A stretch of DNA of 64,000 nucleotides, from the NCBI RefSeq assembly GCF_900103525.1, contig NZ_FNHN01000006.1, positions 1-64,000 of the forward strand, in the 5' to 3' direction. Both the position numbers and the translations under genes were made by a program. Positions 41,829-50,558 of the stretch are shown here, in pieces. Position 1 is the first letter of the stretch; each line of letters begins with the position of its first letter. The stretch is from Bacillus sp. OK048. GTDB lineage: Bacteria; Bacillota; Bacilli; Bacillales; Cytobacillaceae. The notes beneath the pieces were generated by a model. The model was given only the letters and a program-made list of their open reading frames with translations, was not told the DNA's origin and did not search any database.

Positions 41829-42806
41829 ATGATAGAAGCTATGAATCTAGGAAAAGTCTATACCGTGAAGAAAAAGATCAACTTTTTTCGCTCTGAAAAG
41901 GAGAAAGTCAATGCTGTAAAGGGGCTTAATTTAAAGATAGTGGAAGGAGAGATTGTTGGATTACTAGGTTTAAACGGTGCTGGTAAAACAACTACGATTA
42001 AAATGCTTTCCACTCTATTAAATCCATCAGCAGGAAAAATCACGATTGATGGTCTCGATGCGGTTAAGGATGCCATAAAGGTGAAAGGTATGGTTAATAT
42101 GATTGCTGGGGGCGAACGAATGCTGTACTGGCGTTTGACCGGAGCACAAAACCTCCGCTACTTTGGTAAGCTATACGGATTATCAGGCGGTGAGTTGGAG
42201 GCTCGGATTCAAGTTTTATTGGAGAAAGTTGGGTTGACTGAAGCCTCCAATACGCCAGTTGAATTGTATTCGAAAGGAATGAAGCAAAGGCTGCAAATTG
42301 CTCGCGGACTCATTAATGACCCGAAGTACTTATTTTTGGATGAACCGACGCTTGGACTTGATGCTCCAGTTGCGAAACAACTTCGGGAAATGGTTAAAAG
42401 CTTAGCAAAAGATCAAGGGAAGGGAATCCTACTTACCAGTCATTATCTTGAAGAGGTTGAAGAGCTTTGTGACAGAGTGTATATCATCGAGAAAGGTTCG
42501 TTGATTTTGCATGATACTCCTGAAAATATTACCGCCTCAGTCGTAAAGAATTTTCATGTAAAAATTGAAAGCATTGCTATATCTACTTCCCAGCAAAATC
42601 GTATCAAACAAAGTCTTACAGGGTGTTCCATTGAATTTTCTGAACTAGGGGATTCTTCGGAAATGCATATTATGGCGCCTTTTGATCCGACAGCATTGAT
42701 CTTTAGTGTTTGCATGAAGGAATCAGTACCCATTCAAAAGCTTGAACTGAAACGTCCGCGCCTAGAGGATGCAATTCTAACATTAGCAAAGGAGAAATTG
42801 GCATGA
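41829..42806 (+). CDS. ABC exporter ATP-binding protein (DrrA-like)
   Basis: 325 residues. Walker A GLNGAGKTT (about 50-58), the substituted Q-loop region MIAGGERMLYWRLTGAQN, signature YSKGMKQRLQIARGL, Walker B YLFLDEPTLGLD and switch His LLTSHYLEE are present. A C-terminal DUF4162-like extension (about 235-325) is typical of drug-export ATPases. ATG 41829 is 12 bases after AAGGAG. It energises the two flanking permeases. The substrate could be an antibiotic or lipid-linked compound. Confidence 0.92.
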   Translation: MIEAMNLGKVYTVKKKINFFRSEKEKVNAVKGLNLKIVEGEIVGLLGLNGAGKTTTIKMLSTLLNPSAGKITIDGLDAVKDAIKVKGMVNMIAGGERMLYWRLTGAQNLRYFGKLYGLSGGELEARIQVLLEKVGLTEASNTPVELYSKGMKQRLQIARGLINDPKYLFLDEPTLGLDAPVAKQLREMVKSLAKDQGKGILLTSHYLEEVEELCDRVYIIEKGSLILHDTPENITASVVKNFHVKIESIAISTSQQNRIKQSLTGCSIEFSELGDSSEMHIMAPFDPTALIFSVCMKESVPIQKLELKRPRLEDAILTLAKEKLA

Positions 42807-43615
42807 AGCTTCTTTCGATTTTAGTTGCAGAGACGGTAAAAAGTCATCAACATAATTTTCATAACAAGCTCATTTACTTTTCTTTGCTCATCTGGCCAGC
42901 CCTTTTATTTGTAACAGCCTATTATTCTTTTAAACCCTTTAACTTATCAGATTCAAGTCCACTTTCTACTTACATGGACGTTGATCAAATTACGATGTTT
43001 CTCTTAACGGGCTATTTAGGATATATCTTTTTTTGGAGCCTTGTACAATCGGCTTGGGGAATGTCCTATGAACGACAAGCCGGAACACTTGAACTGATTT
43101 TTTTGACTCCTGTTTCACGTATAGTCGTGATGTTTTCACGAGCTGCAGGTAATCTTCTGGAAGCTGTATGGCTTTTTACTGGGTTCACTCTAATCGTTCT
43201 GGTGGTTACAGGTAATGCTGGAGATATTCATTGGTGGAATGTGCCTTTAGGATTAGGATTACTGAGCGTATCGGCGATTGTCTGGGGTGGGTTCCTTAAC
43301 ATTGTCTTTTTATTCTCACGTGATGCGGGGATTCTGTTTACCCTCTTTGAAGAACCGATGCAATTTTTCTCAGGTGTCAGGATACCTGTACTTGCCTTTC
43401 CATTATGGGGAAAAATGATTGCATTGATCTTCCCATTAACCTATGTCCTTGAAATTTTTCGTGATTTAGTGCTTAACGGCAAAGGATTGATTGAGTTGGC
43501 AGAACAATTCTTTGTCCTGTTTGGGGTTCTAGCCTTTTTGACCATCGTTTCTGCTTTCCTATTAAAAAAAGCAGAAACCCATGCAAAGGAAACTGGGAAT
43601 ATGGTGCTTTTTTAA
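42803..43615 (+). CDS. ABC-2 type exporter permease 2
   Basis: 270 residues with six TM helices, homologous in layout to the first permease: YERQAGTLELIFLTPVSRIVV (about 93-113) and FSGVRIPVLAFPLWGKMIALIFPLTYVLEIFRDL (about 192-225). It overlaps the ATPase stop by four bases (ATGA). No clear terminator follows before the next region. Confidence 0.9.
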   Translation: MKLLSILVAETVKSHQHNFHNKLIYFSLLIWPALLFVTAYYSFKPFNLSDSSPLSTYMDVDQITMFLLTGYLGYIFFWSLVQSAWGMSYERQAGTLELIFLTPVSRIVVMFSRAAGNLLEAVWLFTGFTLIVLVVTGNAGDIHWWNVPLGLGLLSVSAIVWGGFLNIVFLFSRDAGILFTLFEEPMQFFSGVRIPVLAFPLWGKMIALIFPLTYVLEIFRDLVLNGKGLIELAEQFFVLFGVLAFLTIVSAFLLKKAETHAKETGNMVLF

Positions 43616-44198
43616 TGGGTTGGAGGCACCATGGTGGTGCGGGAATGATTAGGCAGGTAAACAAATGAATTTGGGGGGGAATACGATTTTGGCAGGTAAC
43701 AAGGAAATGGATCGATCAAGGCAGTGGGTGCTAACCTATAGCCTTTTTTCGTTTCAATCCAAAGTATTTAAACTTTTTATAAAAACTTATCAAAAAATTT
43801 ACATTTTAGTGGTAGAATAAGTGGTAAGTTATCACAGTGTTTATGGTAAAAACCTCAATACCCCCTCGGAAAAATTCAATGTGATCAATCCGTAATCGTA
43901 AAGTTACCTGACACCACAAGATTTTAGTGATTGTTTACAATCAGGTATTTTCGGGATATTTTACCCAGTTAGTTATCGGACAATTTTTTTCAAGATGTAG
44001 TAAAATGGATTTTTTATAGGTCTGTAGTCGGACTAAAAATTCAACAGAAAAAATCGTTCATTTACATACAGTAAACGAATTGTTTCTCCATTGTCGGACC
44101 TGTTTTCCAATTATTATTTCAATATAATAATATAGGTGCTGATAGTCATTTACTTAACGCAGGTTAGCTTCAACACACGCAGTAAGGAGAAGTAGTAC
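43616..44198. other. Intergenic leader before the type VII secretion locus
   Basis: 583 bases with no confident gene. GGAGGCACCATGGTGGTGC near 43621 is a repeat-family palindrome. A TTG with GGGGGGG nine bases upstream opens a 43-codon ORF near 43689 without recognisable features. TATAAT near 44125 could be the -10 of the secretion locus, but its -35 is poor. The long AT-rich leader may hold regulatory sites I cannot define. Confidence 0.4.
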
Positions 44199-47100
44199 AT
44201 GATTGTAACGTTAATAAACAAAGCAAGTATCAATTCGATTACTCTTCCTGAGAAAATTAGAGGCCAATATTGGATATATGATTCTAATGATTGGTCGAAA
44301 AAATTAATCGGGATTGAAGGAATCAATGGTGAGTGGATTCTTAAGTCTAACAAAGATGTTAAGGTTATGGATCATTCTGGGAAACCCATCCGTAATACGG
44401 TGCTAAGTCCGTTGAGTATCTACAATTTGGATACGCAGGAACAGGATAATAAAACCATTGTGTTTATTGAACCCAGCACGGATGATCGCCAAACCTTCAC
44501 GAAATATTTGGTAGACAAAGATACGGATATTACCATCGGAAGAACCGATAAAAACGATATCATATTGAACAATCACTTCGTGTCAGCCTCACATGCAAAA
44601 CTATCGTTCCGGAGCGGAAAATGGAGCATTACCGATCTTAACAGTACCAACGGAACCTTTGTCGGTGGCGATCGAGTGAAAAGCAGGGATTTAAAGATAG
44701 GCGATATGATCTACATAATGGGTTACAAACTGATTGTGGGAAGCTTCTTCGTTGCGGTTAATAATCCGGATGGAACGCTTTCGTTAAAAAGCAATTTCCT
44801 AAAACCATTTATTAATCAACAAGCAGTAATTCCAGACGAAGAGGAAGAATATGAAGCGCCGGCTATGGATTATTTTTATCGTTCCCCTCGCTTTAAGAGA
44901 GATGTAGAAAAGGCAGTTATTAAAATCGATTCACCACCGCCCAATGCGATTGGGGAAGAGATGCCGCTGATGTTGGTGTTAGGTCCGTCGGTGACGATGG
45001 GGATGGCCTCGATGGCTACGGCTTTATTTGCGATTAACAATGCAATGGCGACCGGCGATTATTCAAGAGCGATGCCTTCCATTATGATGTCCAGCAGTAT
45101 GCTGCTTGGAACGATCCTATGGCCGATTTTGTCTAAAAAATATGATAGGAGACGCAGGCGTAAAAAGGAAAAAGTTCGCCAAGAAAAATATAAAGAATAC
45201 TTAGATAAAATCGCCGTTATGTTTAATGAGGAAAGTGAAAAGCAGGAGGAAATCCTGCGGGAAAACCATGTTCCGATAACCGATCTTATTAGCAGGATTA
45301 AACATGTCAGCAGAGACCTTTGGGAACGCGGACTTGGACAAAATGATTTCTTGAAGGTAAGAGTGGGTACAGGAAGCGGGACAATCGCAGCCGATATTAC
45401 CTATTCCGAAAAGAAATTCTCCATTGACGACGATAACTTAGAGGAAGAGCTGTATACATTAGTCGAGGCTCCTAAAGTATTAAAAAACATTCCTATCACT
45501 TTATCATTATTTGAAAACAACATATCTGGTGTCATTGGCAATCGGAAACAAACGGTTGAATTTACTAAAGGGTTAATTTTTCAAGTAGCGGCCATGTATA
45601 GTTACGATGAAGTGAAAATGGTCTTTGTTTATGACCAGGAGGAAGAAGACGAATTTGGTTTTACCAAGTGGCTGCCACATGTGTGGAGCAATGATAATAA
45701 ATTTCGTTTTATTGCAACCAATAACAATGAAGTAAAGGAAGTTTCAGCTTACATAGAAAAGGAAATTGAGGTTCGTGCCGGGACCAATGATAGTGAAATG
45801 GAAGATGTGAAGCCATACTATATTGTGTTTGCGATGAGTAGGCAGCTTGCTGTTAGGGCTGAAATGTTAAAGCAGGTTTATTCCAAGAAAAAGAATATAC
45901 ATATCAGTGTTGTTACTTTCTATGATGAACTTCAAAACCTTCCGAAGGAATGTACGATGGTTGTTCAGCTAGATGAAAACAGTGGAATATTGTTCGATAA
46001 AAACGATATTACAGGGAAATCAACATCGTTTGTTCCGGATATCTTTGTAACAGATGATCCAAATGAATTAAGTGTAAAGCTTGCCAATGTGCCGCTTGAT
46101 ACGCTGGCAAGTTCCTTTAATCTACCGAAAATGGTTACCTTCCTGGAGCTGTTTGGTGTAGGGAAGGTCGAGCATCTAAATGCTTTAACGCGGTGGAGGG
46201 ATAACGACCCGACGAAGTCATTGGAAGCGGCTGTTGGTGTCGACACATTAGGCGAATTATTTAAGCTTGATTTACATGAAAAGTTCCACGGTCCGCATGG
46301 TTTAGTTGCAGGTATGACAGGTTCAGGGAAGAGTGAGTTTATTATCGCCTATATTTTATCTCTGGCCGTGAACTATCATCCGAACGAAGTAGCCTTTATC
46401 CTGATTGACTATAAAGGCGGCGGTATGGCGAAATCATTTGAAAATCTGCCGCACACGGCGGGGATTATCACGAACTTAGATGGTGCTGCCATCAAACGAT
46501 CGTTAATCTCAATCGAAAGTGAATTGAAACGACGACAAGCGATTTTTGCCGAGGCAAGTAAACAGGTTGGCGAAAGTAATATTGATATTTATAAATACCA
46601 AAAGCTTTATCGCGAGGGTGTTGTTCGTGAACCACTACAGCATTTATTCATCATATCGGATGAGTTCGCTGAGCTTAAGACACAGCAGCCGGAGTTTATG
46701 GCCCAGTTGGTAAGTGCGGCACGTATCGGCCGAAGCCTGGGGATACACTTAATTTTGGCAACACAAAAGCCAAGTGGCGTCGTTGATGATCAAATCTGGA
46801 GTAATAGTAAATTCCGAGTAAGTCTTAAAGTTCAGGAACGAGCAGACAGTATGGATATGTTAAAACGCCCGGATGCTGCAGAACTAACCGATACAGGACG
46901 CTTCTATCTCCAAGTAGGATATAACGAATTGTTTGAAATGGGGCAGTCAGCCTGGGCAGGGGCACCTTATTATCCATCGGATAAAGTGGTCGTCGAAAAG
47001 GATAACAGTGTCGTGGTCATTGACCGGAACGGTCGTCCAATTAAACAAGCAAAATTGGATAAAAAGAAAAGCCTATTTGCCAATCCTAAGAAGCAGATGG

Positions 47101-48791
47101 ATGTTATTACCGATTACCTAAGGAACATTGCGGCTGAAGAACAGATTAAAATCCGTCCGCTTTGGCTGGAGCCGATTCCAGCGATGATTCTCTTGAATGA
47201 TGTTACGAAAAAATATAAAGCTGATCACACCAATTCATTTGTATTGAACCCGGTTATCGGTGAATACGATGATCCAGCCAGACAACAGCAATGCCTGCTC
47301 CGTCTCCCTCTTTCAGAAGAAGGAAATACCATTGTTTACGGGGTAGCTGGCAGCGGTAAAACAACCTTCTTAAATACAATGGTTTATTCCCTTATGCAGG
47401 AGCATACGCCAGATGAAGTCAATATCTATATACTCGATTTTGCTTCTGAAACATTAAGGGCTTTTGCAAAAGCTCCGCATGTGGGAGATGTTATTCTTTC
47501 CTATGAAAGTGAAAAAATCAGCAACTTGTTTAAATTGCTTCAAAGTGAAGTGGAAGGAAGAAAAAAATTATTTGCCGATTATGGCGGCGATCATGCTTCC
47601 TATATGAATGCGACAGGTGAAAAGGTACCTTCGATTGTGGTTGCCATCAATAACTTTGCTGCCTTTACGGAAATTTACGAAGAAAAAGAAACGGCTGTAT
47701 CATTCCTGTCACGTGAAGGGACGAAATATGGAATCTATTTTGTCTTAACGGCACTTGGAACGAATGCGGTAAGATTCCGATTGCTTCAAAACTTTAAGCA
47801 GCTGTTAACGTTACAGTTGAATGATGAAACAGATTATTCCACTGTGGTAGGGAAAACAGATGGTTTATATCCTTCTAAATTCAAAGGCAGAGGTCTTGTT
47901 AAAAGAGATGCCATTTACGAATTCCAGGTGGCTCACATTACAGACGAACCAGTACCATATCCGTTCATCCAACGTGAATCCATGAAGCTTCATGCTGCTT
48001 GGAAGGGAAATACAGCGAAGAAGATTCCGATTTTACCAGATGTGGTGGATATGGAATTCCTTGGTGACTATGTCAGTCCAAATGGAAGCCTGACTATCCC
48101 GATGGGTGTTGAAAAGAGCTCGCTGAATGTTCATTATTATCCATTCGGCAAAGCCTATATTAACATGATTTTATCTGCATCCAGTGAACATCTTGGCTTT
48201 ACTCATGAATTAGCTAGATTCATGGCACAGAAATGTGGCTTTGATGTTACCGTTATTGATGGACAGCAAAGTTTTATTAATAAAAATAATAAGGATATTA
48301 CTTATTATTCCACTGTTAAAGAGTTTGAAAATGTTGTCGCGTCGATGTTTGATCTCGTGGTTTATCGTAATAACACCTATAAAGAGGCAATAGAAAAAGG
48401 AATTGAAGTGGAACACTTTGATCAAAAAGTCATTATCATTCATTCTGTTGTTGCGTTAAAAAATGCTCTTTCAAAAGAAGGCGAAGAAAAACTTGGCTTA
48501 ATACTCCTTAAGGGTGAGGCGAAGTATAATATTACGATTGTTTTTGCCGAGCAATCTAAAAATCTATCAGGAATCACTTTTGATAAGTGGTATAAACAAC
48601 ATATCAATCCTGGTGATGGTATCTGGGTTGGCAGTGGCATCACTGAACAATACAACCTCAAACCATTAAAAACAACAGCTGAATTACGGGAGGATATGAC
48701 GGCTCAATTTGGTTTCTCTTTACAAAAAGGGAAAAGTGTCAAAGTGAAGCTATTAAACTCGGAAAAGGAGAATGAGGACAACGATGAATAA
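44199..48791 (+). CDS. essC: Type VII secretion ATPase EssC
   Basis: 1530 residues. N-terminal FHA-like region(s): the second, about 105-180, has the canonical IGRTDKNDI, SASHAK and NSTNGT motifs. Two TM helices follow (about 250-305). FtsK/SpoIIIE domain 1 has AGMTGSGKSEF (about 703-713) with LIDYKGGG and IISDEFAEL. Domain 2 has YGVAGSGKTTF (about 1046-1056). Domain 3 is degenerate. This hexameric motor drives WXG100/LXG export in the Bacillota T7SSb. AAGGAGA precedes the ATG. It heads the locus. The FHA residues look able to bind phosphothreonine, which fits the kinase encoded downstream. Confidence 0.95.
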   Translation: MIVTLINKASINSITLPEKIRGQYWIYDSNDWSKKLIGIEGINGEWILKSNKDVKVMDHSGKPIRNTVLSPLSIYNLDTQEQDNKTIVFIEPSTDDRQTFTKYLVDKDTDITIGRTDKNDIILNNHFVSASHAKLSFRSGKWSITDLNSTNGTFVGGDRVKSRDLKIGDMIYIMGYKLIVGSFFVAVNNPDGTLSLKSNFLKPFINQQAVIPDEEEEYEAPAMDYFYRSPRFKRDVEKAVIKIDSPPPNAIGEEMPLMLVLGPSVTMGMASMATALFAINNAMATGDYSRAMPSIMMSSSMLLGTILWPILSKKYDRRRRRKKEKVRQEKYKEYLDKIAVMFNEESEKQEEILRENHVPITDLISRIKHVSRDLWERGLGQNDFLKVRVGTGSGTIAADITYSEKKFSIDDDNLEEELYTLVEAPKVLKNIPITLSLFENNISGVIGNRKQTVEFTKGLIFQVAAMYSYDEVKMVFVYDQEEEDEFGFTKWLPHVWSNDNKFRFIATNNNEVKEVSAYIEKEIEVRAGTNDSEMEDVKPYYIVFAMSRQLAVRAEMLKQVYSKKKNIHISVVTFYDELQNLPKECTMVVQLDENSGILFDKNDITGKSTSFVPDIFVTDDPNELSVKLANVPLDTLASSFNLPKMVTFLELFGVGKVEHLNALTRWRDNDPTKSLEAAVGVDTLGELFKLDLHEKFHGPHGLVAGMTGSGKSEFIIAYILSLAVNYHPNEVAFILIDYKGGGMAKSFENLPHTAGIITNLDGAAIKRSLISIESELKRRQAIFAEASKQVGESNIDIYKYQKLYREGVVREPLQHLFIISDEFAELKTQQPEFMAQLVSAARIGRSLGIHLILATQKPSGVVDDQIWSNSKFRVSLKVQERADSMDMLKRPDAAELTDTGRFYLQVGYNELFEMGQSAWAGAPYYPSDKVVVEKDNSVVVIDRNGRPIKQAKLDKKKSLFANPKKQMDVITDYLRNIAAEEQIKIRPLWLEPIPAMILLNDVTKKYKADHTNSFVLNPVIGEYDDPARQQQCLLRLPLSEEGNTIVYGVAGSGKTTFLNTMVYSLMQEHTPDEVNIYILDFASETLRAFAKAPHVGDVILSYESEKISNLFKLLQSEVEGRKKLFADYGGDHASYMNATGEKVPSIVVAINNFAAFTEIYEEKETAVSFLSREGTKYGIYFVLTALGTNAVRFRLLQNFKQLLTLQLNDETDYSTVVGKTDGLYPSKFKGRGLVKRDAIYEFQVAHITDEPVPYPFIQRESMKLHAAWKGNTAKKIPILPDVVDMEFLGDYVSPNGSLTIPMGVEKSSLNVHYYPFGKAYINMILSASSEHLGFTHELARFMAQKCGFDVTVIDGQQSFINKNNKDITYYSTVKEFENVVASMFDLVVYRNNTYKEAIEKGIEVEHFDQKVIIIHSVVALKNALSKEGEEKLGLILLKGEAKYNITIVFAEQSKNLSGITFDKWYKQHINPGDGIWVGSGITEQYNLKPLKTTAELREDMTAQFGFSLQKGKSVKVKLLNSEKENEDNDE

Positions 48792-49035
48792 AGTACTTGT
48801 TGAAATTTTCCTTCCTGCTGCCAATAGGAGCTTTGATGTTTACCTACCGTTAGAAAGTCAAATGAGTGAGGTACTACAACTAGTGTCTGCTTTGCTAAGT
48901 GATTTATCAGATGGAAAATACAAAGCTACCAAAAGTGCCGTGTTGTGTGATGCAACCTCTGGCATTATTTACAATATTAACATGGCTGTTGCAGAACTGG
49001 GCATTCAAAACGGTTCTAAGCTCATGCTGATATAG
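48784..49035 (+). CDS. esaB: EsaB/YukD-like ubiquitin-fold protein
   Basis: 83 residues of ubiquitin-like fold: VLVEIFLPAANRSFDVYLPLESQM, then helix and a C-terminal NGSKLMLI strand (first stretch covers about residues 3-26). YukD/EsaB is a cytoplasmic T7SSb component required for secretion. ATG 48784 follows GAGG by six bases and overlaps the EssC end by eight bases. It is one of only two canonical core components, besides EssC, that this locus keeps. Confidence 0.85.
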   Translation: MNKVLVEIFLPAANRSFDVYLPLESQMSEVLQLVSALLSDLSDGKYKATKSAVLCDATSGIIYNINMAVAELGIQNGSKLMLI

Positions 49036-49063
49036 ATTATTAACGATTGAAAGGAGAATGAAA

Positions 49064-49366
49064 ATGGGAAAAGTGATTAGAGTAACACCTCAAGAACTAG
49101 AAACTGCTTCTAAAAAAATTGCCGAGCTATCTGAAACTTACACAGGGATCTATACCCAACTTATGCAGGTAGCAGGAACAATGGGGGCAGCATGGGAGGG
49201 CGAAGATAACCTTGCATTTGTTGATCAAATCAGTGGCTTCAACGATGATTTAAAGAGTATGGCGGATAAACTATTAACAGCTAGTCAAGCTCTTGAGACT
49301 CAAAGAGCCAATTATGCGGCCATGCAAGATAGTAATACGGCTCAAGTAAGGAAATTGACAAACTAA
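49064..49366 (+). CDS. WXG100 protein 1 (WEG)
   Basis: 100-residue helical hairpin with the turn motif WEG at about residue 45 and flanking amphipathic helices. ATG 49064 is seven bases after AAAGGAG. It belongs to the ESAT-6/EsxA family of small secreted T7SS substrates. It lacks a clear YxxxD/E signal at the C-terminus, so it may be the partner rather than the signal-bearing half of a heterodimer. Confidence 0.88.
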   Translation: MGKVIRVTPQELETASKKIAELSETYTGIYTQLMQVAGTMGAAWEGEDNLAFVDQISGFNDDLKSMADKLLTASQALETQRANYAAMQDSNTAQVRKLTN

Positions 49367-49390
49367 TTGAAATGAAAAGGAGTGAGGGGA

Positions 49391-49696
49391 ATGGCTGGAC
49401 AAATTAAAGTAAATACGGCCCAGGTTGGCGAAATTGCAACAACGATTGAAGGGTTGAATGCAAGACTTGCTGAAGAGTTAAAAACAAGTCAAAAAACGTT
49501 ACAAAATCTTTCGAATTCTTGGGATGGTGAAGCAGCCCAAGCAACAATTGCTTCTTTTGATGAATTTGCAGCGAAATTTTTCCAAAACTATCAAGATATT
49601 CTTGATAACTATGTAAGATTTTTAAGAACAAATGTGGAACAAGGCTACTTCGAAACAGAAACAGCAAATATTAATTTAGCTGACGCATTTAAATAA
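49391..49696 (+). CDS. WXG100 protein 2 (WDG)
   Basis: 101 residues, WDG turn near residue 43, and a C-terminal YFETE matching the YxxxD/E T7SS signal. The tail ends NLADAFK. It is clearly paralogous to the third WXG100 protein of the locus (DNYV-R/K-FL and LAD-FK shared). ATG 49391 is eight bases after AAGGAG. Adjacent to WXG100 protein 1, with which it could dimerise. Confidence 0.88.
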   Translation: MAGQIKVNTAQVGEIATTIEGLNARLAEELKTSQKTLQNLSNSWDGEAAQATIASFDEFAAKFFQNYQDILDNYVRFLRTNVEQGYFETETANINLADAFK

Positions 49697-49711
49697 GATA
49701 TCTTCCCTGAA

Positions 49712-49741
49712 CTAAAGGCGTTGGAGTCCCTTCGCCTTTAG
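49712..49741 (+). promoter_or_regulatory. Nine-pair hairpin after the first WXG100 pair
   Basis: CTAAAGGCG (49712-49720) and CGCCTTTAG (49733-49741) pair perfectly, but only an AT-rich stretch follows. It may be a partial terminator or mRNA-stabilising element giving more WXG100 than downstream products. Confidence 0.5.
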
Positions 49742-49806
49742 TATCATTTAAAAATGAAAATTACTTTATGGTTTATATAGATTTACCGATGAAAGGCGAT
49801 GTATAC

Positions 49807-50556
49807 ATGAGAAGAGTAAAGCGTGCAGCATGGTCATTTTTAGCGATTATTTCTTTATTGGGAGTGAGTGGATGTATGAGCTTCATGTCAAACAGTCCGG
49901 ATCGGGCGGAAATAGCTAAAAAGCTCTTGAAGGAAAAATATAATGAGGATTTTAGCATTTTTACTTCGGGTGAAGGGTATGGCACATTGACGAATAATAC
50001 GTTTAAGGTAGTCGCTGCGCCGGAAGGTAAGGAAGAGTTAAAGTTTGAAGCTAAGATCCAAAAGGAAGGTAACTGGATTATTGATGAATATGTTGAGGCA
50101 CTGCTCGAAGATGAAATCAAACAGACTGCAAGTGACAAAATCCGTGAACTAACAGATAAATTTTTCATCAAGGTATATGTTGGTTTTGCCGATACCAAAT
50201 ATACAGATAAAAGTATGGTTTCGATAGAAAAATTCACCAAAGAATATACGAAAGTTCCTATTGTTATTACCTTGCTGTTGGATAAAACTTCCGTATCTAC
50301 CATTGACGCAGAGAAGGAATACCAAGTGTTACAGGAATTATTTGCTGAAAAACTCCCTATAAATGCTGCGCTTGAAATCTACTATACGGATGGAGAGACA
50401 ATCGAAAAATCCGAGGAATATTTTAAGAAAAATGCCGAGGCTTATGATGATTTCCATCAAATGCTAAAAGGGTTCCAGGAAAATGGGTTCGGTCTAGATG
50501 ATGGACAGATCAATATTCCGTTAAATCAATACATTGATCAAAGACAGGTGCAGTAA
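49807..50556 (+). CDS. Lipoprotein, candidate lipase-toxin immunity protein
   Basis: 249 residues with an N-terminal signal peptide ending in lipobox GVSGC (Cys about 23), so it is anchored on the outer membrane face. The mature part is alpha/beta with charged helices (DRAEIAKKLLKEKYNEDFSI) and no enzyme motif. ATG 49807 is chosen with AAAGG ten bases upstream, which gives a proper signal peptide. It ends two bases before the lipase gene. In the S. aureus TslA system the T7SS lipase is neutralised by a surface lipoprotein, so immunity is a reasonable inference. Its own family is not recognised. Confidence 0.75.
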   Translation: MRRVKRAAWSFLAIISLLGVSGCMSFMSNSPDRAEIAKKLLKEKYNEDFSIFTSGEGYGTLTNNTFKVVAAPEGKEELKFEAKIQKEGNWIIDEYVEALLEDEIKQTASDKIRELTDKFFIKVYVGFADTKYTDKSMVSIEKFTKEYTKVPIVITLLLDKTSVSTIDAEKEYQVLQELFAEKLPINAALEIYYTDGETIEKSEEYFKKNAEAYDDFHQMLKGFQENGFGLDDGQINIPLNQYIDQRQVQ

Positions 50557-50558
50557 TC

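Noticed and set aside
43665-43820. 43-49 codon ORF before essC
   Set aside because: A G-run could act as ribosome site, but composition is random-like, with no TM or motif; not enough to call a gene.
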